From positions 1 through 64,000 of the forward strand of contig DASUWA010000013.1 of assembly GCA_036378675.1 (NCBI GenBank): a stretch of DNA of 64,000 nt, in the 5' to 3' direction. The DNA is from Acidimicrobiales bacterium. Lineage in GTDB: Bacteria > Actinomycetota > Acidimicrobiia > Acidimicrobiales > Palsa-688. Positions 43,457 through 51,245 of the stretch are shown piece by piece; position 1 is the first letter of the stretch; every line of letters begins with the position of its first letter. The notes beneath the pieces are model-generated. The model saw only the letters and a program-made list of their open reading frames with translations. It had not been told where the DNA came from and ran no database searches. Both the position numbers and the translations under genes were made by a program.

Positions 43457-44112
43457 CTGGGAGTGCACTCGCGAGAGGCGCGCTGCCGGGGATCGGGCCG
43501 TGGCCTGAAGCGATTTTCCACGGCACAAGAGAAGCGCGGTTGCATCTCGTCGATACCAGGGAGGTGATCGCACTCCCGGTGAATCGTTGGCACGGGCCGA
43601 TGCTTCCCGAGGAAGCGACCTTGCTCGAGTCGGTGACGAGCCCGATCCTCGACATCGGCTGCGGGCCCGGACGGCATACCGCCGCGCTCGCGCGCGCCGG
43701 CTTCGAGGCGCTGGGAATCGATACATCTCCAGCGGCGGTGCGGGCCGCTCGCCGGCGGGGCGCGTCGGTGATGCAGGTGTCGGTGTTCGGCGCAGTCCCC
43801 GACGCCGGGCGCTGGGCGACCGTGCTGTTGCTGGACGGGAACATCGGCATCGGCGGCGATCCGATCCGGCTTCTCGAGAGAGTTCACGCGCTTTCCGCTC
43901 CAGGCGGCCGGGTCCTCGTCGAGGTTGACCCGCCCGGAACCGAGTCGCGTCGCTTCCACGCGCAGGTTGAGCATGCGGGCGGACTCGGGCCGGGATTCCC
44001 GTGGGCGTGCGTCGGTGCAGGCGGGATCCGCGGGGTCGCCTCCCGAGCAGGATTTCGAACCATCGATGTCACCCGGGGAGGGGAGCGGTGGTTCGCCGAG
44101 CTGCAGAAGTAG
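43453..44112 (+). CDS. Class I SAM-dependent methyltransferase (219 aa)
   Basis: The SAM-binding glycine motif ILDIGCGPGRHTAALARAG is at about 60-78, the acidic end of strand 2 is GIDTSP, and a post-motif region LLERVHALSAPGGRVLVEVD is typical of class I enzymes. The N-terminus (about 1-50) has an unusual Trp/His-containing segment that may bind substrate. GTGA overlap with the preceding gene; its 3' end overlaps the oxidoreductase gene by 25 bases. The target (sugar, lipid or carboxylate) is unknown. Confidence 0.87.
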   Translation: MTGSALARGALPGIGPWPEAIFHGTREARLHLVDTREVIALPVNRWHGPMLPEEATLLESVTSPILDIGCGPGRHTAALARAGFEALGIDTSPAAVRAARRRGASVMQVSVFGAVPDAGRWATVLLLDGNIGIGGDPIRLLERVHALSAPGGRVLVEVDPPGTESRRFHAQVEHAGGLGPGFPWACVGAGGIRGVASRAGFRTIDVTRGGERWFAELQK

Positions 44113-45371
44113 CCGGACACTGGCGGTCCCCGATAAGGGGCCCGTGGCTGACGTCGGTATTCGGGATCGTCCTTCTGGTCGGCATCCCGATCGAGTTCCT
44201 CACCGGGCTCATCTCCTGGGCGGCCTACAACCCGAGGCTCCGGGGGAACGAAACCACCCCTCACCATGGCATCCTCTCGTTCTACTTGTTCGACTGGGTG
44301 ACCAGCCCCAGCTGGATATACCGGGTCAACCAGGGCATCCACGTCCTGCTCGGTCTGGCCCTGGTACCCATCCTGCTTGCCAAGCTGTGGTCCGTCATTC
44401 CCCGGCTGTTCGCTTGGCCACCCTTGCGATCCCTGGCTCACCTACTGGAGCGGGCGAGCCTCCTCCTGCTGGTGAGCGGCGCGGTCTTCGAGTTCGTGAC
44501 CGGGATCCTGAACATCGACTACGACTACTCATTCGGCTTCTCGTTCTACGACGGGCACTTCTTCGGAGCATGGGTTTTCATTGCCGGTTTCACCGTGCAT
44601 GCGGTATTGAAGTTCCCCAGGATGTGGAGGGCGCTTCAATCGAGGTCCTTCAGTCGGGAGATGCGGACCCGTTTGGCCGACACCAGGCCCGAGACACCGG
44701 GATCGGATGTGGATGCCGCCGACACGCTGATCCCGGCGAACCCTGCCCTACCGACCATCTCGCGACGGGGAGCGCTGGCGCTCGTCGGCGGCAGCTCGCT
44801 GGCAGTGTTCTTCCTGACTGCCGGACAGTCGATCCGCTCGCTTCAGGGGATCTCGATCCTCTCGCCGAGAACCCAGTCCTACGGCAGAGGGCCCAACGCG
44901 TTCCAGGTGAACCGGACCGCGGTCGCGGCGGGAATCAACCGCTCGGACACCGGCGACTCATGGGCGCTGCACCTGGTAGCCAAGTCGACGCCACGCGAAG
45001 TCGTACTCACGCGTGAGCAGCTCCTCCAGATGCCGCTGGTAACGGCCAACCTTCCTATCGCCTGTGTGGAGGGCTGGTCGATCCAAGAGCGATGGACGGG
45101 AGTGCAGCTTCGAGTCCTCGCCGAGCAGGTGGGGATCAGCCACCCGACCGGCGCGCTGGTCGAGTCGATGGAGCGGGCCGGAGCCTTCGCATCAGCATCG
45201 CTGTCCGGGCACCAGGTGCGAGCCGCGGAGTCACTGCTGGCGTTGCAGGTCAACGGCGCCGACCTGTCGCTCGATCACGGCTACCCGGCACGAGCGATCA
45301 TCCCGGCCGCCCCCGGAGTGCACAACACCAAATGGGTCAGGCGGATCACCTTCTCGGGTGTCGCGGCATGA
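44088..45371 (+). CDS. Cytochrome b-like / molybdopterin oxidoreductase fusion (427 aa)
   Basis: The N-terminal half has four membrane helices with candidate haem histidines (TPHHGILSFYLF, NQGIHVLLGLALVPILLAK, FTVHAVLKFPRMW). Then a twin-arginine-like stretch, SRRGALALVGGSSLAVFFL, leads into a sulfite-oxidase-type Mo-pterin domain with probable Mo-ligand Cys326 in LPIACVEGWSIQERWTGVQL, ending GVHNTKWVRRITF. It would be an extracytoplasmic reductase or oxidase fed from the membrane. The GTG at 44088 follows a GGGGAGGGGAG site. Coupled by ATGA to the next gene. Confidence 0.86.
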   Translation: MVRRAAEVAGHWRSPIRGPWLTSVFGIVLLVGIPIEFLTGLISWAAYNPRLRGNETTPHHGILSFYLFDWVTSPSWIYRVNQGIHVLLGLALVPILLAKLWSVIPRLFAWPPLRSLAHLLERASLLLLVSGAVFEFVTGILNIDYDYSFGFSFYDGHFFGAWVFIAGFTVHAVLKFPRMWRALQSRSFSREMRTRLADTRPETPGSDVDAADTLIPANPALPTISRRGALALVGGSSLAVFFLTAGQSIRSLQGISILSPRTQSYGRGPNAFQVNRTAVAAGINRSDTGDSWALHLVAKSTPREVVLTREQLLQMPLVTANLPIACVEGWSIQERWTGVQLRVLAEQVGISHPTGALVESMERAGAFASASLSGHQVRAAESLLALQVNGADLSLDHGYPARAIIPAAPGVHNTKWVRRITFSGVAA

Positions 45372-45892
45372 GCAGCCCCACCGCCGGTCGACTCGAGCGA
45401 GCAATGCTGTGGCTTCGGCGGCGTTACGGCGACGGACCCCTTCATCTCATCCTCACCGTGGCCAGCCTTGGGTTCGCCGGGTACCTGGTGTGGATCGTCC
45501 TGCCGGCTCCTAAGTCGATCCTCATACTCGTGTGGATAGCGATCGCAGCGGCGGTCCACGATCTGGTGCTATGGCCGTTGTACGCGGTGATGGATCGACT
45601 TTCGACCTGGGTCCACCACCGGCAACGACCAAATCACCCTCGTGTCCCGTGGATCAACCACGTCCGGGTACCGGTCGTGCTTTCGGCGGTGATGCTGCTC
45701 ATCTCCTTCCCGCTCGTGCTCCGCCACTCCGAGCCGGCATACCACACCGCCACCGGGCTCACCGAGCAGCCCTACCTCGCCCATTGGCTCGTCCTGACCG
45801 CCATCGCTTTCGGGGCATCCGCCGTTATCTACTTGGGGCGCGTTTTCAGAGGACGCGTCCTGCGAAACCGGACCGGGAGCACACCGCGATGA
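45368..45892 (+). CDS. Integral membrane protein of the cassette, unknown function (174 aa)
   Basis: Four hydrophobic segments (LHLILTVASLGFAGYLVWIV, ILILVWIAIAAAVHDLVLWP, VPVVLSAVMLLISFPLVLRH, AHWLVLTAIAFGASAVIYLG) and a conserved-looking central loop with His residues (STWVHHRQRPNHPRVPWINH). No family recognised with certainty. Its start overlaps the oxidoreductase stop and its stop overlaps the GT2 start, so it is strictly co-translated and may partner the cytochrome b part of the oxidoreductase. Confidence 0.7.
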   Translation: MSSPTAGRLERAMLWLRRRYGDGPLHLILTVASLGFAGYLVWIVLPAPKSILILVWIAIAAAVHDLVLWPLYAVMDRLSTWVHHRQRPNHPRVPWINHVRVPVVLSAVMLLISFPLVLRHSEPAYHTATGLTEQPYLAHWLVLTAIAFGASAVIYLGRVFRGRVLRNRTGSTPR

Positions 45893-46530
45893 TCGACGTC
45901 ATACTCCCGGTGCTCGACGAACGGGCAGCCCTTCCGTTCGTACTCCGTTCCATGCCTTCGGGGTACCGTCCCATCGTCGTCGACAACGGCTCCACCGACG
46001 GGTCCGCCGAGATCGCCGTCTCGATGGGCGCGACGGTTGTTCACGAAGCCCGCCGGGGATTCGGTTCCGCCTGCTGGGCCGGGCTCAACGAAGCGACGTC
46101 AGACGTTGTCTGCTTCATGGACTGCGACGGAAGCCTCGACCCAACGCACCTTTCAATAGTTGCGACGCCGCTCCTCGACGGTGATGCAGATCTGGTCCTC
46201 GGGAGACGGGTCGCATCCGCCGGCGCGTGGCCGTTCCACGCCCGCCTGGCCAACCGGGCACTGGCGATGCAGGTCCGGCAGAAATGCGGAATCGCCATTC
46301 GGGACATCGGCCCCATGAGAGCGGCCCGAAGGAAAGGCCTCCGCGAGCTCGACCTGCGCGACCGCCGGTTCGGCTGGCCACTCGAGATGGTGGTCCGCGC
46401 TTCGGAAGCAGGGTGGAGGGTCACCGAAGTGGACGTCCCTTACGCGCGCAGAGACGGAAAGTCGAAGGTCACCGGCACCGTTCGCGGCACCTTGCGGACG
46501 GTCAAGGACATGCGGGCGGTACTCCGCTGA
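45889..46530 (+). CDS. Family 2 glycosyltransferase (213 aa)
   Basis: GT-A fold like dolichol-phosphate-sugar or UDP-glucose glycosyltransferases: IDVILPVLDERAALPFVLRS, VVDNGSTDGSAEIA, FMDCDGSLDPTHLS (metal motif) and a C-terminal GKSKVTGTVRGTLRTVKDM, which matches the usual membrane-proximal end. It lacks the C-terminal helices of DPM-like enzymes. It may charge a polyprenyl phosphate with the sugar later used by the GT87 enzyme. ATGA overlap with the upstream gene. Confidence 0.88.
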   Translation: MIDVILPVLDERAALPFVLRSMPSGYRPIVVDNGSTDGSAEIAVSMGATVVHEARRGFGSACWAGLNEATSDVVCFMDCDGSLDPTHLSIVATPLLDGDADLVLGRRVASAGAWPFHARLANRALAMQVRQKCGIAIRDIGPMRAARRKGLRELDLRDRRFGWPLEMVVRASEAGWRVTEVDVPYARRDGKSKVTGTVRGTLRTVKDMRAVLR

Positions 46531-47546
46531 GAGTTCTCGTAACCGGAGGTGGAGGCTTCATCGGCTCCTACGTCGTTGAGCGCTTGCTTGCCGCGGGAGA
46601 CGAAGTCGTCGTCCTCGACCGCCACCCCGTTCACCCAGTCGCGGGCGCCGAACTGATCAGGGCGGACCTCGCCGACCCCGACTCCAGTCGCTGCGCTGTC
46701 CGCGCTGTGGACGCGGTCTGCCACCTCGCCGCGCGTGTCGGGGTCAGCGAGGACTTCACCGACGCACCGATGTACACCCACGACAACGACGTGGCCACCG
46801 CGGTCCTCCTCGCCGCCCTATCCGAACGTCGGTTCCAGGGAAGGTTGGTCCTGTCCAGCTCGATGGTCGTTTACGGCGAGGGCGCCTACCGCTGCGAAAC
46901 CCACGGGTCGGTCCCTGCGGCGCCGCGGCCACTCCGCGATCTCGAAGCCGGCAGGTTCGACCCGCCCTGCCCCGAATGCGGAAACGCCCTTTTGTGGGAA
47001 CCGGTGCACGAATCGGCGGTGCTCGATCCCAGATCGGTCTACGCGGTCGGCAAGGTCGGCCAGGAGCATCTCAGCCGGGTATGGGCGCGCGAGACAGGTG
47101 CGTCTGTGGTCGCTCTCCGGTACCACAACGTCTACGGCCGCCGTCTCCCCCTCGGTACTCCGTACGCCGGCGTGGCGGCACTGTTCCGGGACCGGCTCCG
47201 CCGGGGCGAAGCCCCTGTCGTCTTCGAGGATGGCGGACAAATGAGGGACTTCGTGCACGTGACCGATGTCGCCGCGGCCAACGTCGTCGCGCTGGAACAT
47301 GATCTTGGCCGAGGTGGGTTCGACGCGTTCAACGTCGCATCCGGGAAGCACGCGAGCATCCTCGAAATCGCCCGAGCACTCGCGGACCAGTTCGGCCATC
47401 ATGCGGCACAACCTCTTGTAACAGGCCGGTTCCGCCCAGGTGACGTCCGGCATGTCGTCGCCTCCCCCGAGAAGGCGTCACGAATCCTCGGGTTCGAGGC
47501 CAAGGTGAGTCTCGAAGACGGCATGGCCGACCTGGCCAACGAATGA
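46527..47546 (+). CDS. NAD-dependent epimerase/dehydratase, dTDP-L-rhamnose 4-epimerase-like (339 aa)
   Basis: Extended SDR: TGGGGFIGSYVVERL (NAD loop), SSSMVVYGEG, catalytic YAVGK (Tyr and Lys), and RPGDVRHVVASPEKA at the end. A Cys-rich insert (YRCETHG and later CPECGNALLWEP) matches the insert seen in dTDP-L-rhamnose 4-epimerases. No ATG, GTG or TTG exists at the family start; the likely start is a CTG overlapping the GT2 stop (CTGA), echoing the ATGA/GTGA links of its neighbours. Confidence 0.85.
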   Translation: MRVLVTGGGGFIGSYVVERLLAAGDEVVVLDRHPVHPVAGAELIRADLADPDSSRCAVRAVDAVCHLAARVGVSEDFTDAPMYTHDNDVATAVLLAALSERRFQGRLVLSSSMVVYGEGAYRCETHGSVPAAPRPLRDLEAGRFDPPCPECGNALLWEPVHESAVLDPRSVYAVGKVGQEHLSRVWARETGASVVALRYHNVYGRRLPLGTPYAGVAALFRDRLRRGEAPVVFEDGGQMRDFVHVTDVAAANVVALEHDLGRGGFDAFNVASGKHASILEIARALADQFGHHAAQPLVTGRFRPGDVRHVVASPEKASRILGFEAKVSLEDGMADLANE

Positions 47547-48931
47547 CCCGATCGTCGCTGTCGCTCGTCGTCCGGTCACCGCGCGTGGCTCTGTTGGTAC
47601 TTTCAACGTGCGGTGCTGTAGCGACAGCGCTCTCCTGGTTCATCGCGCAGCACTCACTGGTCGGAGCGGGCTGGACGTTCGTCGTTCTCATCGCCGCCTG
47701 GGTGCCTCTGTGGATCGCCGGCGGATGGGCTGCCAACCGGATCCCTTCTCGGAAATGGGCGCTCGGCGCGATATTGGTAACCGCGGCCGCCCTTCGGATC
47801 GCCGCAGTCACGGGCACCACCCCTTCGATCTCCAACGATCTGTACCGGTACGGATGGGACGCTCACGTTCAGCTTTCCGGTGTCGACCCGTACCGCTATC
47901 CTCCCGACGCGCCGCAACTGGTCCGGCTGCGCACGCCCACCTACTTCCCAGGCCAGCCTGAATGCACCCACCTTCGAGCAGGCACCGGTCCGTCCTGCAC
48001 GACGATCAACCGGCCCGACGCGCGCACGATCTACCCACCCGTCGCCGAGGCGTGGTTCGACTCGGTAGCTGTAGCCGATCCCAGTCAGGGGATTCGCAAG
48101 TGGCAGGTGGCCGGAGGTCTGGTGGACTTCGCCACCATCGGCTTGATGATCATCGGCCTGCGGGAGCTGAAACGAGACCCGCGCGGGGTCGCCTGGTACG
48201 CGCTGTCCCCGCTCCCGGTGATCGAGTTTGCCGGAAACGGTCACGTCGACGGGGTCGGGCTTCTCCTACTAATCGCAGCCTTCCTGGCTTTACGGCGCGA
48301 GCGGAAGTTCCTCGCCGGCGTTCTGATCGGGATGGCGACCATGGTGAAGCTGTATCCGGGCGTCGCCCTGCTGGCCGGTTGGCGCCAAGGTCGGTTGCGG
48401 ATGCTCGCGGGCGCGGTCGGGGTGTCGGCGCTTGCATATGCACCGCACGTGGCGGCGGTCGGCACTCGAATCGTCGGCTACCTGCCCGGTTACCTCCAGG
48501 AGGAGCACTACAGCAGCGGGAGACGTTTTTTGATCCTCGGGCTGCTCCCTGTCGACGGCAAATCGTTGGTGGCGCTCGCCGCGGGGACCGTCACGATCGG
48601 TGTCGTCACCGTTTTGCGTTCGAACATACAGCCATATCTGGCAACTGCCGTGATTCTGGCGGTGATCCTGCTGGTCGCTTCGCCGGTGCAGCCCTGGTAC
48701 GCGGTCGTGCTGGCCGGGCTCGGCGTCATGTGCGGTGCTCCCTGGCTGGTGTTGCCGGCGGCGCTCGCCGAGCCTTATTACGCCGCCGTGATCCTCGGTA
48801 ACCAGCACCAAATAGGCATCGGCCAGATTTGCTACGCGACCGCGGCGTCGATCCTTCTGTTCATCCTGATGGCGAGGAGTCGGAGTTCTCAGCGAGTGAG
48901 CATCGGCGCGACGTCGAGCACCCGGTTGTAG
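47543..48931 (+). CDS. GT87-type polyprenyl-phosphate-sugar glycosyltransferase, membrane (462 aa)
   Basis: A GT-C enzyme with about ten membrane helices. The first extracytoplasmic loop carries SNDLYRYGWDAHVQLSGVDP, the acidic pair typical of the family, and a later loop has PVIEFAGNGHVDGVGLLL. Members (PimE, mycobacterial mannosyltransferases) transfer sugars from polyprenyl phosphates on the outer face. Last gene of the cassette, ATGA-linked to the epimerase. It overlaps the convergent GH43-like gene by 43 bases. Confidence 0.86.
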   Translation: MTRSSLSLVVRSPRVALLVLSTCGAVATALSWFIAQHSLVGAGWTFVVLIAAWVPLWIAGGWAANRIPSRKWALGAILVTAAALRIAAVTGTTPSISNDLYRYGWDAHVQLSGVDPYRYPPDAPQLVRLRTPTYFPGQPECTHLRAGTGPSCTTINRPDARTIYPPVAEAWFDSVAVADPSQGIRKWQVAGGLVDFATIGLMIIGLRELKRDPRGVAWYALSPLPVIEFAGNGHVDGVGLLLLIAAFLALRRERKFLAGVLIGMATMVKLYPGVALLAGWRQGRLRMLAGAVGVSALAYAPHVAAVGTRIVGYLPGYLQEEHYSSGRRFLILGLLPVDGKSLVALAAGTVTIGVVTVLRSNIQPYLATAVILAVILLVASPVQPWYAVVLAGLGVMCGAPWLVLPAALAEPYYAAVILGNQHQIGIGQICYATAASILLFILMARSRSSQRVSIGATSSTRL

Positions 48932-50043
48932 TAGTACCGGCCGGGATGCCACGTGGATGGCACGAGGACGAGTGCAGTGAACGCCGCCCACGTCCGACCG
49001 TCGCGGCCGATGAAAGTGTCCAGCCCGCCCGGCGATATCAGGCTGCCTGACGTGGCCAGATACGGCTTGCCACTGGTATCGGCGCAGGGACCGGTGACGG
49101 TGGCGCAATGAGCCAGCCCGGTGCCGTAGCTGCTGGACTCCCATCCTCCACCCGAGTAGAACAGCCAGTAGCCCCCTGCGACGGAGGGGACCATCGCAGG
49201 GCCTTCGATGATCCCTCGGGTCCAAGGCGCAGACGCATCAAGCAGGCGGTGGGCTTCGCCGATCAGATCCAGCCCGTCCCCGCTCAGCTTCTGGCTCCAG
49301 AGGAAGTCTGGCTTGCTGGAGGAATTGCCGTCGTTCTTCCACACCAGATACTCCCCGCCCGAATCGACGACGACGCTCGGGTCGATCGATCCGCCCAGCG
49401 AGCGCTGGCAGAGCATCGGCCGTGTCGAGCTGTCCACGTAAGGACCAGCAGGCTGCGATGCCACGGCTCGACCGATGCACTCGAGCCGGCTGCTCGACTC
49501 CTCGGTGCTGAAGTACAGAATCCACCGGTTGCCGACGTGAAGCGCGGCCGGCGCCCAGGTCATGCTGATGCTCGGCGCGGCCCATCTAGGGAGCACCGGA
49601 AGAGCGTCGGGCGCCTGCGTCCAGTGGATCCCATCGATCGAAACGGCAGTCGGGACGTTCGACTGCCAGTCGGTCGTACCAAACAACACATACCACCCGT
49701 CGCGAACGGCGGAGGCCTCACTAGCCGGGGTCCACGCCGACGACACGTACGCGTCGGGACCATAGCTGGCGTAGGGGAGGCCGCTCGGCGGTTCGACACC
49801 TGGCGCCACGCTGAGGATGAACGGGTCTCCGACGTCGTTCTGGTCGACCGTTTGAATAGGACCGAGCGTGGGGAGCGCCGGAGAAGGCGCGTCAGGAGGC
49901 CGAAACCTGGGAGCGGGATTCGCGACGGGCCGCCCAAATGCGTGCGCACGCACCTCGGTCGTCCAAAGGATCGCTGCAGTCAATGCCACCAGCGACGCAA
50001 TGATGAACTTCGACCCCCCCGGCGGCATCCGCATCCGTGCCAT
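48889..50043 (-). CDS. Secreted glycoside-hydrolase-family-43-like protein (384 aa)
   Basis: An N-terminal hydrophobic segment (FIIASLVALTAAILWTTEVRA) acts as signal or anchor. A five-bladed propeller pattern follows: NDVGDPFILS (catalytic-base Asp position), VRDGWYVLFGTTDW, TWAPAALHVGNRWILYFS, GGSIDPSVVVDSGGEYLVWK, and GIIEGPAMVPSVAGGYWLFY (Glu). It may trim arabinan- or xylan-like polymers outside the cell, possibly the glycan made by the convergent cassette, with which it overlaps at the 3' end. Confidence 0.8.
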   Translation of the reverse strand: MARMRMPPGGSKFIIASLVALTAAILWTTEVRAHAFGRPVANPAPRFRPPDAPSPALPTLGPIQTVDQNDVGDPFILSVAPGVEPPSGLPYASYGPDAYVSSAWTPASEASAVRDGWYVLFGTTDWQSNVPTAVSIDGIHWTQAPDALPVLPRWAAPSISMTWAPAALHVGNRWILYFSTEESSSRLECIGRAVASQPAGPYVDSSTRPMLCQRSLGGSIDPSVVVDSGGEYLVWKNDGNSSSKPDFLWSQKLSGDGLDLIGEAHRLLDASAPWTRGIIEGPAMVPSVAGGYWLFYSGGGWESSSYGTGLAHCATVTGPCADTSGKPYLATSGSLISPGGLDTFIGRDGRTWAAFTALVLVPSTWHPGRYYYNRVLDVAPMLTR

Positions 50044-50208
50044 CCTGCTTCCCCCGCGGGCCTAATACACAGCGGTTCTCGAGGCGCAACCAAGCTCGTG
50101 CTACGAGTCGTGCCCCGCCGAGTCGTCGCTCGAGCCTCGATGGCTGCTCAGGAGTATCGATGAGTCCGCTCGGAACGACCAGCACGGAAGGTCGGGGATG
50201 AGCTCTGT

Positions 50209-51198
50209 CTACGCGGCCGACAGCTTGGCAGCTTCCGCGAGGAGGGTGGCAGCTCGCAGCCGGTTCTCGAGGCCGGGCGACAACAGAGTGACGATGAGCT
50301 CGTCGGCGTCGGCGTGCCTTGCGAAATCGTCGAGGTACCGCCTTACTGCGGGTGGATCGCCGACTGCGGTGTACTCCATCATGCGCAGGACCTGTTGTCC
50401 CGCCCGTGATTCCAACAGCGCGTCAGCCCCTTCATCGGTGATCTGGTCGCTGCGGGAGAGAAAACGAGCGACCCGGCGCCGTTGGGCATACAGGAGATGG
50501 TCGTGCGCCTTGGGAGTCGTGTCGGCGACGACGACATTGACGCCGGCGATCACGTGGGGCCGGTCGAGTTGCTCTGAAGTCTGAAACCGCTCGCGGTACA
50601 GGGCGACCGCTTGCTCGAGTGCATCAGGAGCGAAGTGCGATGCGAAGGCGAACGGGAGTCCGAGCGCTGCGGCGACCGACGCCCCGAACAGCGAGGACCC
50701 CAGGATGTACAACGGCACCCCGGTGCCCGTACCGGGCGTCGCCTCCACGCCAGGGACCCTGCTCGTCCCGCTGAGATAGCCCTGGAGCTCGACCACATCC
50801 TGCGGAAAGTATTCGGCGGCCATCGGGTCGCGGCGCAAAGCCCGCTGGGTGAGTTGGTCGCTCCCCGGTGCGCGGCCCAGTCCAAGGTCGATCCGGCCGG
50901 GGTGCAGCTCCGCGAGGGTCCCGAACTGCTCCGCGATGATCAATGGCGAATGGTTCGGCAGCATGACCCCGCCCGCGCCGAGCCTGATCCGTTTGGTATT
51001 TGCGGCGACGTGGGCGACGAGGACGCTGGTTGCCGACGACGCGATGGACGCCATGTTGTGATGCTCGGCATACCAGACCCTGTGGTACCCCGCTTCTTCC
51101 GCCAGATTGGCGAGGACGACCGTGGCTTCCAAGCTCTCGCGAACGGTTTGATTCCCGCTGACCGTCGCGAGATCCAGTATCGACAGCGGATAGGTCAT
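50209..51198 (-). CDS. Luciferase-like (LLM) flavin/F420 monooxygenase (329 aa)
   Basis: TIM-barrel luciferase-like family, MsnO8-type: [54 protein letters not shown] and [20 protein letters not shown]. It oxidises a small organic compound using reduced flavin or F420. Nothing fixes the substrate. The next gene upstream on the strand is a large secreted protein with a 47-base gap. Confidence 0.88.
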   Translation of the reverse strand: MTYPLSILDLATVSGNQTVRESLEATVVLANLAEEAGYHRVWYAEHHNMASIASSATSVLVAHVAANTKRIRLGAGGVMLPNHSPLIIAEQFGTLAELHPGRIDLGLGRAPGSDQLTQRALRRDPMAAEYFPQDVVELQGYLSGTSRVPGVEATPGTGTGVPLYILGSSLFGASVAAALGLPFAFASHFAPDALEQAVALYRERFQTSEQLDRPHVIAGVNVVVADTTPKAHDHLLYAQRRRVARFLSRSDQITDEGADALLESRAGQQVLRMMEYTAVGDPPAVRRYLDDFARHADADELIVTLLSPGLENRLRAATLLAEAAKLSAA

Positions 51199-51245
51199 CG
51201 CGCACCCGAGGATCGCATTACGTCGATCCTAGGGGAGGCCCACAA

